Shown piece after piece: positions 1 to 7,969 of a stretch of 64,000 nt of DNA. Numbering within the stretch: the first letter of the stretch is position 1; each line of letters opens with the position of its first letter. Source of the DNA: Cyanobium sp. Lineage in GTDB: Bacteria; Cyanobacteriota; Cyanobacteriia; PCC-6307; Cyanobiaceae. A program made the position numbers and the translations under genes. A model generated the notes under the pieces. The model was given only the letters and a program-made list of their open reading frames with translations. It ran no database searches and was not told where the DNA came from. The DNA lies in the NCBI GenBank assembly GCA_014191755.1, contig BJHE01000006.1:1-64000 (forward strand), in the 5' to 3' direction.

Positions 1-78
1 GAACTTGGCGAAGCGGTGTGGGTTGCCGACCCGGCCGGGCCGGCTGATCGGGGCGCGGCGCCGGAGCGGTCTTGTTAG
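1..78 (+). CDS. 3' end of an unidentified upstream gene (partial)
   Basis: Frame 1 is open from the window edge to a TAG at 76-78 and reads as about 25 residues ending ...DRGAAPERSC. The composition and codon use look like the neighbouring genes, and the stop lies 26 bases before the first good ATG of the next gene, as expected for two genes in series. There is too little to name a family. It could also be chance open sequence in high-GC DNA. Confidence 0.4.
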   Translation, partial: ELGEAVWVADPAGPADRGAAPERSC

Positions 79-104
79 GGTCCGAGCCTTGCGTCGCCAG
101 GGTT

Positions 105-1736
105 ATGGAGAGCGGCAAGGAGCACGGAGCCGGCCAAGAAAGCGGGCCCTCGGCCGATCCGGTGGCCGGAGGCGAACGGGTGCTGCTGGTGCGACTGCCT
201 TGCAATCCCATCTTTCCGCTGGGACCCATTTACCTGGCCGACCACCTCCACAAGCAGTTCCCGGGCCTTCCCCAGCGCATTCTCGACCTGGCGGCAGTGC
301 CCCAGCTCGATGTGCAGCGGGTGCTGCTCGCCAGCGTGGCCCAGTTCCGCCCCACGCTGCTGGTGTTTTCCTGGCGCGACATCCAGATCTATGCGCCGGT
401 GGATGGACGCGGCGGCAACCCGCTGCAGCATTCCTTCGAGGTGTTCTACGCCCGTAATCCGCTGCGGCGCTTGCGCGGTGCCCTGGGCGGCCTGGGCTTG
501 ATGCGCACTCACTACGGCGAGCTCTGGCGCAATCTGCGCCTGGTGCGGCGAGGGCTGCGGCGGGCCCGGCGGTTTGCGCCCCAGGCCCGGGCGGTGCTCG
601 GTGGCGGGGCCGTGAGTGTGTTTTATGAGCAGCTGGGGCGGGGCCTGCCCAGGGGCACGGTGGTGGCGGTGGGCGAGGGCGAGGTGCTGCTGGAGAAGCT
701 GCTGCGCGGCCACTCTCTGGCGGGCGAGCGCTGCTACCTGGCCGGCGAACCGCCGCGGCCGGGCTTGATCCACGAGCAGCCGGCGCCCCTGGAGAAAACC
801 GCCTGCGATTACAATTATATCGAAACCATCTGGCCCCAGCTCTCCTGGTATCTCGATGCTGGCGATTTTTATGTGGGCGTTCAGACCAAACGCGGTTGCC
901 CCCACAACTGCTGCTATTGCGTCTACACGGTGATTGAGGGTAAGGCGGTACGCATCAATCCGGTGCAGGAGGTGGTGCGGGAGATGCGCCAGCTCTACGA
1001 TCGGGGCGTGCGCGGCTTCTGGTTCACCGATGCTCAGTTCATCCCGGCCCGCCGCCAGATCGAGGCTGCTAAGGAGCTGCTGAGGGCCATCCTGGCCGAT
1101 GGCATGACCGATATCCGCTGGGCCGCCTACATCCGCGCCGATAATATCGATGCCGAGCTTGCCGAGCTGATGGTGGCCACCGGCATGAGCTACTTCGAAA
1201 TCGGTATCACCTCAGGCTCCCAGGAGCTGGTGCGCAAGATGCGGATGGGTTACAACCTCCGCACCGTGCTGGAGAACTGCCGCCTGCTGGCGCGGGCCGG
1301 CTTCGTTGAGCAGGTGTCGGTGAATTATTCGTTCAATGTGATCGACGAACGGCCCGAAACGATCCGCCAGACCGTGGCCTACCACCGGGAAATGGAGCGG
1401 ATCTTCGGCGCTAATCATGTGGAGCCGGCCATCTTCTTCATCGGCCTCCAGCCCCACACCCACTTGGAGCAGTACGGCTTCGATCAGGGCCTGATTCGCC
1501 CCGGCTACGACCCGATGAGCATGATGCCGTGGACGGCTCGCAAACTGCTTTGGAACCCCGAGCCGATGGGCAGCATCTTCGGCCGTCTCTGCCTAGAGGC
1601 CTTTGAGCGCAACCCGGGCGATTTCGGACGCACCGTGATCGACCTGCTGGAGCGGGATTATGGCTGCGCTCCCTTGGCGGAGTCCCTGCGGGCGCCGGTG
1701 GAGGGGCGGCCGGCCATGGCAACAGCAGTGGGTTGA
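105..1736 (+). CDS. B12-binding-type radical SAM protein, function unknown
   Basis: A 543-residue protein. The N-terminal half (about 25-210) looks like the Rossmann-type cobalamin-binding fold that precedes many radical SAM domains: it begins RVLLVRLPCNP and ends with a GEGE motif. The classical DxHxxG cobalamin ligand motif is not evident. The radical SAM core follows, with CPHNCCYC (CxxxCxxC, about residues 265-272) to bind a 4Fe-4S cluster and S-adenosylmethionine. Substrate is unknown; family members modify cofactors, lipids or RNA. The open frame extends upstream to a TTG at 72, but that overlaps the preceding reading frame, so ATG at 105 is preferred. No clear ribosome binding site is visible. 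It appears to be transcribed alone or with the gene running in from the window edge. Confidence 0.85.
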   Translation: MESGKEHGAGQESGPSADPVAGGERVLLVRLPCNPIFPLGPIYLADHLHKQFPGLPQRILDLAAVPQLDVQRVLLASVAQFRPTLLVFSWRDIQIYAPVDGRGGNPLQHSFEVFYARNPLRRLRGALGGLGLMRTHYGELWRNLRLVRRGLRRARRFAPQARAVLGGGAVSVFYEQLGRGLPRGTVVAVGEGEVLLEKLLRGHSLAGERCYLAGEPPRPGLIHEQPAPLEKTACDYNYIETIWPQLSWYLDAGDFYVGVQTKRGCPHNCCYCVYTVIEGKAVRINPVQEVVREMRQLYDRGVRGFWFTDAQFIPARRQIEAAKELLRAILADGMTDIRWAAYIRADNIDAELAELMVATGMSYFEIGITSGSQELVRKMRMGYNLRTVLENCRLLARAGFVEQVSVNYSFNVIDERPETIRQTVAYHREMERIFGANHVEPAIFFIGLQPHTHLEQYGFDQGLIRPGYDPMSMMPWTARKLLWNPEPMGSIFGRLCLEAFERNPGDFGRTVIDLLERDYGCAPLAESLRAPVEGRPAMATAVG

Positions 1737-1880
1737 AGGTGCTTAGCAGTACATCGCAGAGAATGGGCGGCGTGAGCTGAATCCGAGCGGCAAATGTCTT
1801 GATATGCTAACACGATGACCTTGAACATCCTGTTCTACATGAACGTGATAGACTCCTAAAGATTCTTAGGATTTTCTCCT

Positions 1881-3782
1881 ATGGCTAACGCCGTCGACAG
1901 CACTGAACTCAGGACGCGCATTCAAAATGCAAGCGCGTCAGATCCCATAATCAACCTAACAGCGGCAACCACTTACAGTGTTACCACACTAGGGAAACTT
2001 ACGAGCCGCAACCCGTCACCGGTTCCTTTCAGTGGCTATACAATTCAAAGTAGCCAGCCGTTAACTCCACCCGCCGCAGGAGGTGCATCAGCCTCATTTA
2101 CAAGAAAATTTTCCAACACCCGCATTTACCAGCAGAACATCGATGGACCTTATTCCCCAGGCCTTATCAAAGATGTTGAGCTGACCTATACAACAGGCAC
2201 CGACGCTCTACTCAGTGCCACAACTGGCAACTTCTCGCTAAGCAATGTTAGATTTTCCGGAAACCACAGCGGCTGGGCCAATAACGGCAATAAATATCTT
2301 TCTCTGACTTCCTTCAACCCTGCAGCCCCTCTAAACGTTCCTCTCTCGCTCACCAATGTATCAGTAACCATTAGCGGCCAAGCCGGATTCAATGGAACCA
2401 CAGGCGGTTCCGCCTTTCTGCATAGCTGGAACAACAATGGCCCTGTATCGATTACAAATAGTAACTTCGATGAATCCGGATTTGCGAGTACCCTGAATCT
2501 CTTGGGCACGGGTGCATCACCTTCGGGTAGCTACACCATAACCAACAACTCTTTCAACCGTTCCACTGATCCAGCCAGACGCACCGTTCGCCCTGAGGGC
2601 AACAGGTTGGAAAATGTTAATGCTGTCCTGAGTCGCAACATATTCACCCAAGGTTCTTACCTTGATCTCTACGGAAATATCTCTGGAATCACGCTGGGGG
2701 CTGCGTCCACCACTAATACATTTAACGTTATCGCCAATGGATATGGTATCCGTGTCACTGCTCCCAACCCCGGCGCGGCACCAACACTTTTAGGAACCAA
2801 TGTTTTTAATGTCGCTGCAGGCGGTCTGCCATTAAAGTATGTTGATGCAACTCCGAATACGGGTTATGCGCTCACAGGCGGAACCATAACCGTTGACGGA
2901 ACCACATTCAGCAGCCTCATCGCAGGTGGTCAGGCGGGTGACTCGATATCAGGTACTGCCAACGCCGACTGGATCAATGGCGATGATGGCGCTGACAACA
3001 TCAGCGGCGGCGGCGGCAACGATTCCATTCTGGGTGGAGCCGGAAACGACACGATCGAAGGAGGAGCCGGCAACGACACCCTCAATGGAGGCACAGGAAT
3101 CGATACTCTTTCCTATGCCAGCTCCAGCGCAGCAGTATCCGTAAACCTACAAACCGGCATTACTGGAGGCGATGCGGCAGGCGATTCTATATCGTTGTTT
3201 GAAAATCTTGCCGGTGGTTCTAATGCAGACACCCTGACCGGTAATAATGCTGATAATACTATCTTTGGTAACTCTGGCGATGACACCATCGATGGTCTTG
3301 CCGGCAATGATAGTTTGTTGGGCGGTGCTGGCCTAGACTCCATCATCGGCGGTGCTGGCCTTGACACCCTTGATGGCGGAGATGGCAATGACAACCTGAA
3401 TGGCGGAGATGGCGCTGACTATCTCTATGGTGATCTTGGCAATGACACCCTGACTGGTGGTGCTGCCAACGATCGTTTTTACTTCAACACGGCCCTGAAT
3501 GCTACCACCAATTTGGACACTATCACTGACTTCAGCAATTCAGGGGCTAATACTGACAAAATCTATCTCTCAAGTTCCATCTTCACCGGGCTTCCACTCG
3601 GCACCCTGGCGGCTGCAGATTTTGGAACTGCAGCGGCCGTAGGGGCAGATGTGGTGGCTAGCGGCGGAGGTCTTTACTTCGCGGCTGGAGGCGCTGCAAC
3701 TCTCGCTGGTTACACTCAGTTCGCCACTCTCACTAGCGTGCCCCCAAACCCAATTAGTAGAACGGATTTCATTGTGTACTGA
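1881..3782 (+). CDS. RTX (hemolysin-type calcium-binding repeat) protein
   Basis: A 633-residue protein with no cleavable signal peptide. Residues 1 to about 350 are rich in Asn, Thr, Ser and Gly with alternating short hydrophobic runs, as in right-handed parallel beta-helices. Residues about 353-540 hold glycine-rich nonapeptide repeats of the GGxGxDxLx type (GGAGNDTIEGGAGNDTLNGG and relatives). These bind calcium and mark proteins exported by type I secretion. The C-terminal 90 residues resemble cyanobacterial RTX tails and end in FIVY. It is probably secreted or on the cell surface, perhaps as an adhesin or S-layer-like protein; this is inference. No type I secretion genes are nearby. The gene is visibly less GC-rich, with AT-ending codons unlike the flanks, which suggests transfer or relaxed codon use. 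A 6-bp hairpin (1854-1859 with 1866-1871) lies just before the start. Confidence 0.88.
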   Translation: MANAVDSTELRTRIQNASASDPIINLTAATTYSVTTLGKLTSRNPSPVPFSGYTIQSSQPLTPPAAGGASASFTRKFSNTRIYQQNIDGPYSPGLIKDVELTYTTGTDALLSATTGNFSLSNVRFSGNHSGWANNGNKYLSLTSFNPAAPLNVPLSLTNVSVTISGQAGFNGTTGGSAFLHSWNNNGPVSITNSNFDESGFASTLNLLGTGASPSGSYTITNNSFNRSTDPARRTVRPEGNRLENVNAVLSRNIFTQGSYLDLYGNISGITLGAASTTNTFNVIANGYGIRVTAPNPGAAPTLLGTNVFNVAAGGLPLKYVDATPNTGYALTGGTITVDGTTFSSLIAGGQAGDSISGTANADWINGDDGADNISGGGGNDSILGGAGNDTIEGGAGNDTLNGGTGIDTLSYASSSAAVSVNLQTGITGGDAAGDSISLFENLAGGSNADTLTGNNADNTIFGNSGDDTIDGLAGNDSLLGGAGLDSIIGGAGLDTLDGGDGNDNLNGGDGADYLYGDLGNDTLTGGAANDRFYFNTALNATTNLDTITDFSNSGANTDKIYLSSSIFTGLPLGTLAAADFGTAAAVGADVVASGGGLYFAAGGAATLAGYTQFATLTSVPPNPISRTDFIVY

Positions 3783-4099
3783 GCCTTAAGCAAGGGCCAG
3801 CCGAAACGCAATTCCTCGTACCGGTCGTTGATCGAGGTCTTGTCCCAACCCATCCCCACCAAGTGGGGATAAGTTTATTTATGGCCGCATGGGGAGATTG
3901 GCTGCAACAATCCCGTCCTTGCCAATCCATTCTGCGCAGCCAAAGCAACCCCACCAGCCCCCAGCCCCTGGAAAACCGCCTGCAACTTAGTTGCAAACGA
4001 TTTATGGCCTGGCCGAGCTGGCGGATAGTCTGCGGCCCCCTACAAAGCCAACGCCAAAGGCCACCGCAAGGCGCCCTTCACTCCCATCCTTAAGCGCTT
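3783..4099. other. Convergent intergenic region with possible gene remnant
   Basis: This gap separates the 3' ends of the RTX gene (plus) and the CPBP protease gene (minus). I see no intact gene. On the minus strand, 3868 down to 3780 reads as protein-like sequence containing DKTSINDRYEELRFGWPLLK, bounded upstream by an in-frame TAA. It looks like a fragment of a once longer gene, but I cannot name the family. A hairpin at 3852-3870 may end the RTX transcript. A small dyad TGCAAC-TTA-GTTGCA lies at 3981-3995. The small plus-strand reading frame at 3863-4093 has no recognisable features. Confidence 0.4.
3852..3870 (+). terminator. Candidate terminator after the RTX gene
   Basis: A perfect 8-bp stem, ATCCCCAC with GTGGGGAT, around a 3-base loop, followed by AAGTTTATTT. 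It lies 70 bases after the RTX stop codon. The T tract is weak, so termination efficiency is uncertain. Confidence 0.5.
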
Positions 4100-4942
4100 T
4101 CAAGACCACCAACGGCGCCGCAGCAGGGCTAATCCGCCTAGGGCTAGCCAACCGATCACCCCGCCAATGGGGTTAGCGCCGCCTGCCCCTGCCGCACCCA
4201 TCAACCACTCCGGCCCAGAGGCCGCCAGGGCCAGCGGACCAGCCTGCAGGGCAAACCAGCCGCCCACCAAACCACCGTGCAGACCCATGGCACCCCAAAG
4301 CGCACCGCCATCGGCCCGCCGCTGCAGGCCCAGCACAAGCCCTAACAGGAATAACCCTGCCAATAAACTGGCTCCCGCCAGCCCCGGCAGTCGCCACCAG
4401 GGGTGAACCAAACCAAACAGCAGTGCCTGGCCCCATAGGGCCTGGCGGCGGCCAAGCCGCTCGCCTAATTCAGCCCAAAGCCAGCCCCTAAACACCAGTT
4501 CTTCGGCAAAGCCCACGCCCAGGGCCAGGGCCAGGGCATTGAGGATTTCAGCGCTAGTCAGCCCCTGCTGGCCGCGCCATTGGGCAGCCCCGACTAGCAG
4601 TAGTCCCACCACCACCACTGCCAGCAAGGCCGCTGCCTTCAGGGTTCCCCGCAGCCAGGTGGCCCCAATCCGGACCGGCGGCCCCACCAGGCCCACATAC
4701 TTCCATGGCTCATCCACACCCAAACCCGTCCGCAGCCGCCACGGCAGGCTCACCAGCAGCAAGAGCAACGCCAGCAAGGCCCCAATCAAATCCACCTGAT
4801 CGCCCCGCAACGAGGGCACCAGGAAAGCCAAAGGGCGACTGAGCAGCCACCCGCCTCCATAAAGAACGGGCACATAAAGCAAGGCCCCCAGCCAGTGGGA
4901 GTGGGGCCCCCTGGGCGCTGGCGCCTTGCCGGAATCCTGCAC
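4100..4942 (-). CDS. CPBP family intramembrane glutamic endopeptidase
   Basis: A 280-residue polytopic membrane protein with roughly six to seven hydrophobic segments. It carries the CPBP/Abi (Rce1-like) signatures: EELVFRG (EExxxR, about residues 148-153), which holds the catalytic glutamates, and a downstream LFGLVHPW segment with the conserved histidine. Family members cleave substrates within the membrane (prenylated proteins in eukaryotes, peptides or unknown targets in bacteria). It starts with GTG directly after the clpS stop codon (TGA-GTG), so it is probably translated by coupling in a dapL-clpS-CPBP transcript. The physiological substrate cannot be inferred. Confidence 0.9.
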   Translation of the reverse strand: MQDSGKAPAPRGPHSHWLGALLYVPVLYGGGWLLSRPLAFLVPSLRGDQVDLIGALLALLLLLVSLPWRLRTGLGVDEPWKYVGLVGPPVRIGATWLRGTLKAAALLAVVVVGLLLVGAAQWRGQQGLTSAEILNALALALGVGFAEELVFRGWLWAELGERLGRRQALWGQALLFGLVHPWWRLPGLAGASLLAGLFLLGLVLGLQRRADGGALWGAMGLHGGLVGGWFALQAGPLALAASGPEWLMGAAGAGGANPIGGVIGWLALGGLALLRRRWWS

Positions 4943-5248
4943 TCAGCTCTCCGGTTCGATCGTGCTGCTCAGGCCCTTGGCCTTGAGGGTTTCGCAGTAA
5001 AACTCAGCCGGCTCGATATCACAGACAATCACCAGGCCAATGCCGGTGTTGTGGGCCTCCAACATCACCGCAATCGCATCCTGTTCGCTCAGGCTTGGCA
5101 CCACCTGCCGCAGGGTGGTCACCACATACTCCATGCTGTTGACCGGATCGTTGTGCAGCAACACCTTGTATCGGGGCGAGGGCTTGCGCACCCGCTCCGG
5201 CGCCTTCTCCATCACCGCAGCACCACCACTTTCCCGATCGGGAGTCAC
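4943..5248 (-). CDS. clpS: ATP-dependent Clp protease adaptor ClpS
   Basis: The adaptor delivers N-degron substrates to the ClpAP/ClpCP protease. The core is clear: PRYKVLLHNDPVNSMEYV with the substrate-binding NDP motif, LSEQDAIAVMLEAHNTG, and the C-terminal CDIEPAEFYCETLKAKGLSS. GTG at 5248 gives 101 residues, the usual length, and has a GGGGAG just before it. The frame stays open upstream, so ATG at 5323 or 5362 could add a Pro/Ala-rich extension of 25 or 38 residues, part of which would be encoded by the 15-bp repeats at 5261-5305. The gene lies between dapL and the CPBP protease on the same strand. Confidence 0.93.
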   Translation of the reverse strand: MTPDRESGGAAVMEKAPERVRKPSPRYKVLLHNDPVNSMEYVVTTLRQVVPSLSEQDAIAVMLEAHNTGIGLVIVCDIEPAEFYCETLKAKGLSSTIEPES

Positions 5249-5260
5249 GCTCCCCACAGG

Positions 5261-5305
5261 TGGCGCTGCCATCTGTGGCGGTGCCACCTGTGGCGATGCC
5301 ACCCT
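5261..5305. repeat. Three tandem 15-bp palindromic units before clpS
   Basis: Three consecutive imperfect copies: TGGCGCTGCCATCTG, TGGCGGTGCCACCTG and TGGCGATGCCACCCT. On the minus strand each unit is itself a short dyad (GGTGGCACCGCCACA). They sit in the dapL-clpS gap if clpS starts at 5248, or encode a VASPQ/VAPPQ/MAAPP repeat if it starts further upstream. Confidence 0.8.
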
Positions 5306-5387
5306 GACTCCCACATCCAGCATGGGGTTCGAGCCGGCGTGGCTAAGGACCGGATGACCCATTACAGCAACCACAGCGGCACCAATT

Positions 5388-6620
5388 TTAGGTTGCAAGG
5401 GCCCGCAGCCGGGCCATGGCTTCATTGACATTGGCACGACTGCTGAAAGCCGAAAGACGGAAATAACCCTCCCCCGCCGCACCGAAACCGCTGCCGGGTG
5501 TCCCCACCACGTGGGCCCGGCCCAAAAGGAGATCAAAGAACCCCCACGAATCCAGGCCCGCTGGCGTTCTAAGCCAAACGTAAGGAGCCTGCTGGCCCCC
5601 ATAAACTTCGAAACCGGCCGCCGTCAATTCGCGGCGAATAATAGCGGCATTCTCCATATAAAAATCAATCAATCCCTTCACCTGGCGCTGGCCTTCGGCG
5701 GAATACACGGCTTCCGCACCCCGCTGAACAATATAACTGACACCATTAAATTTAGTGCTCTGACGACGGTTCCATAGACCCCACAGTTCCACCTGCTCTC
5801 CCGTGGGAGTTTGGCCCATCAAGCCCTTGGGCACCACGGTAAAAGCACAGCGCGTACCCGTGAAACCAGCGTTTTTGGAAAACGAGCGAAATTCAATGGC
5901 ACACTCCCTGGCCCCTTCGATTTCATAAATCGAATGGGGCAAATCAGCATCTTGAATAAATGCCTCATAAGCCGCATCAAACAAGATCAAAGCCCTTTGG
6001 ACTCGCGCATAGTCAACCCACTGGCGCAAATGGTCCCGGGTGGCCACGGCTCCAGTGGGATTATTGGGAAAACAAAGATAAATCAAATCCACCGGCGTTT
6101 CCGGCAGTGGGGCCACAAAACCATTGGCCGCCGTGATCGGCAGATAGGTGAGTCCGCCGTAGCGGCCGCTGGCATCGGCCTCACCGGTGCGGCCCGCCAT
6201 CACGTTGGTATCCACATAAACTGGATAAACCGGATCGGTGACGGCGATGCGATTTCCCTCCCCCAGAATATCAAGAATATTGCTGCTATCGCATTTAGAG
6301 CCGTCCGAAACAAAGATCTCCTCAGCGCTGATCTCGCACCCACGATCCTGGAAATCATGGCGGGCAATCGCTTCCCGCAACCAGCTATAGCCCTGCTCAG
6401 GGCCATAGCCATGGAAATCCTCGTGCCGACCCAGGTCATCGATGGCGGCCTTCATCGCCAATCGGCAAGCCTCGGGCAGGGGCTCGGTGACATCACCGAT
6501 GCCGAGGCGAATCAAGGGAGCCCCGGGATTGCTCTCTTGAAAGGCCTTGACCCGCCGGGCGATCTCCGGGAACAAATAGCCCGCCTTGAGCTTGAGATAG
6601 TTGCCGTTGACCTGGACCAT
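5388..6620 (-). CDS. dapL: LL-diaminopimelate aminotransferase
   Basis: Converts tetrahydrodipicolinate and glutamate to LL-2,6-diaminopimelate, the single-step aminotransferase route to lysine and peptidoglycan used by cyanobacteria and plants. 410 residues, the normal length. It is a fold-type I PLP enzyme. Visible motifs are [16 protein letters not shown] near the N terminus, [11 protein letters not shown] (PLP phosphate region), CFPNNPTGA, and [12 protein letters not shown], whose lysine forms the PLP Schiff base. The start [20 protein letters not shown] matches the family's N terminus. First gene of the minus-strand dapL-clpS-CPBP set. Confidence 0.97.
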   Translation of the reverse strand: MVQVNGNYLKLKAGYLFPEIARRVKAFQESNPGAPLIRLGIGDVTEPLPEACRLAMKAAIDDLGRHEDFHGYGPEQGYSWLREAIARHDFQDRGCEISAEEIFVSDGSKCDSSNILDILGEGNRIAVTDPVYPVYVDTNVMAGRTGEADASGRYGGLTYLPITAANGFVAPLPETPVDLIYLCFPNNPTGAVATRDHLRQWVDYARVQRALILFDAAYEAFIQDADLPHSIYEIEGARECAIEFRSFSKNAGFTGTRCAFTVVPKGLMGQTPTGEQVELWGLWNRRQSTKFNGVSYIVQRGAEAVYSAEGQRQVKGLIDFYMENAAIIRRELTAAGFEVYGGQQAPYVWLRTPAGLDSWGFFDLLLGRAHVVGTPGSGFGAAGEGYFRLSAFSSRANVNEAMARLRALAT

Positions 6621-6697
6621 GGCGAAGAGGGCGGCTTGCGCGTTGTCGGATCGCCGGATTGTCCTATAGCGCCGGTGCCGCTGGGAGCCCCAACCGT

Positions 6698-7881
6698 TCA
6701 GATCCTCTCGGCGTTGATCGCCTGCAGGGGCGGGCGCACCCAGATGCCCGGCCGGGCTTCGGAGGCCTGCTCCACCGGCGCGATCAGCTCGGCTCGCTCC
6801 GGTTGCAGCTGTCCCACCAGCTCATGAAAGCCCCGGGACACCCTCGGCGCCTTGGACAGCTTGATCTCGTAGACCCGCCTCTGCCGGCCTCGCTCCAGCA
6901 CCAGGTCGAGCTCGGCGCCGTTGCTGGTGCGCAGGAAGTGGGGTCGCCAGCGCGGATGGGCAGCGATCAGCTGCTCGATCACGAAGCCCTCCCAACTTTC
7001 GCCGGCCTGGGGATGGGCCAGCAGGTCGTCGTAGGTCTCGATGCCCAGCAGGTTATGCAGCAGGCCGCTGTCTCGCAGGTAAAGCTTGGGGGTGCGCACC
7101 AGCCGCTTGCTGAGGTTGGCCTCCAGCGGTGGCAGCAGCCGCAGCATGAAGGTCTGCTCAAGCACCGCCAGCAGTTGCTTGAGGCGGGTGCTGCGGAGAT
7201 CCAGCAGCCCCGCCAGCCGGCTGGCGTTGAGGGTCTGGCACTGGATGTGGGCCATGAGTCGCCACAGGCGCTCCATCAGCGGCAGCGGCATTCCTAGCTC
7301 CAGCGAGGCGATGTCTCTGCCCAGAAAGGTGCGGATGAAGTCCTCGCGCCAGTCGATGCTGTCCTCGTCGGCTGCCGCCAGCAGGCTCTCCGGTAACCCC
7401 CCTCGCAACCACAGCTGCTGCCAGCTGGCAGCCTGCGCCACCTCCTTGAGCAGGAAGGGGTGAGCTCCAGCTGAGCGATGCGGCCAGCCAGGCTTTCGTG
7501 GCTCTGGTGCAGCAGAGGGCCGGACGCCGATCCCAGCAGCAGAAAACGGCCAGGCCTGCGATCGCGGTCGATCTTGGCGCGCAGCAGGCTGAAAAACTCC
7601 GGCAGCAGCTGGATCTCATCGAGGCAGACCAGCTGGTGACGATGGGCTTCAAAGAACAGCTCCGGCTCCTGCAGGCGGGCGCGATCGGCCCGGTCATGCA
7701 GATCGAGGATCACGGCATCGCCCCGCTGGGCCAGCAGTTGCCTGGCCAGGGTGGATTTGCCGCACTGACGCGGCCCCAGCAGCAGAGCCGCAGGCGCCCT
7801 GCCCAGGGCCTTGGCCAGCGCCCCGCCCGCTTCCCGGGGAAAAAAAACATGCATTCCTGCAGCCCAATCGCAAATTTGCAT
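6698..7881 (-). pseudogene. AAA ATPase with DUF4143, frameshifted
   Basis: Two adjacent frames together give one archaeal-type AAA/DUF4143 protein. The first (7881 to about 7457) has Walker A GPRQCGKSTL, the Walker B-like LVCLDEIQLLPEF and an LLLGSASG sensor segment. The second (about 7457 to 6698) has the DUF4143 part, with AQAASWQQLWLRGGLPESL, LYLRDSGLLHNLLG and a nuclease-like ELDLVLERGRQRRVYEIK. The frames join at a run of four C on the coding strand (G at 7457-7460). One extra C would restore ELTPxFLLKEVAQAASW, so a single base seems missing. ATG at 7881 has a GGAGG 10 bases upstream. It is either a true lesion or a sequencing error. The role of the family is uncertain (ATP-dependent DNA or defence-related). 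Confidence 0.85.
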
Positions 7882-7969
7882 GGTTATTTGGCCTCCTATC
7901 TGGTCGCTCTGCCTGGCCTGAACATGCTCGGCCTGCATACGATCAGTACCGTGCCCTGCCGCGGTCCTC

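Noticed and set aside
2893-3144. Repeats in the RTX gene as a possible CRISPR or DNA repeat array
   Set aside because: The periodicity follows the 9-residue RTX codons and has no spacer-repeat structure.
5811-6827. 338-residue plus-strand frame over dapL
   Set aside because: Antisense to an intact, recognisable aminotransferase; no motifs.
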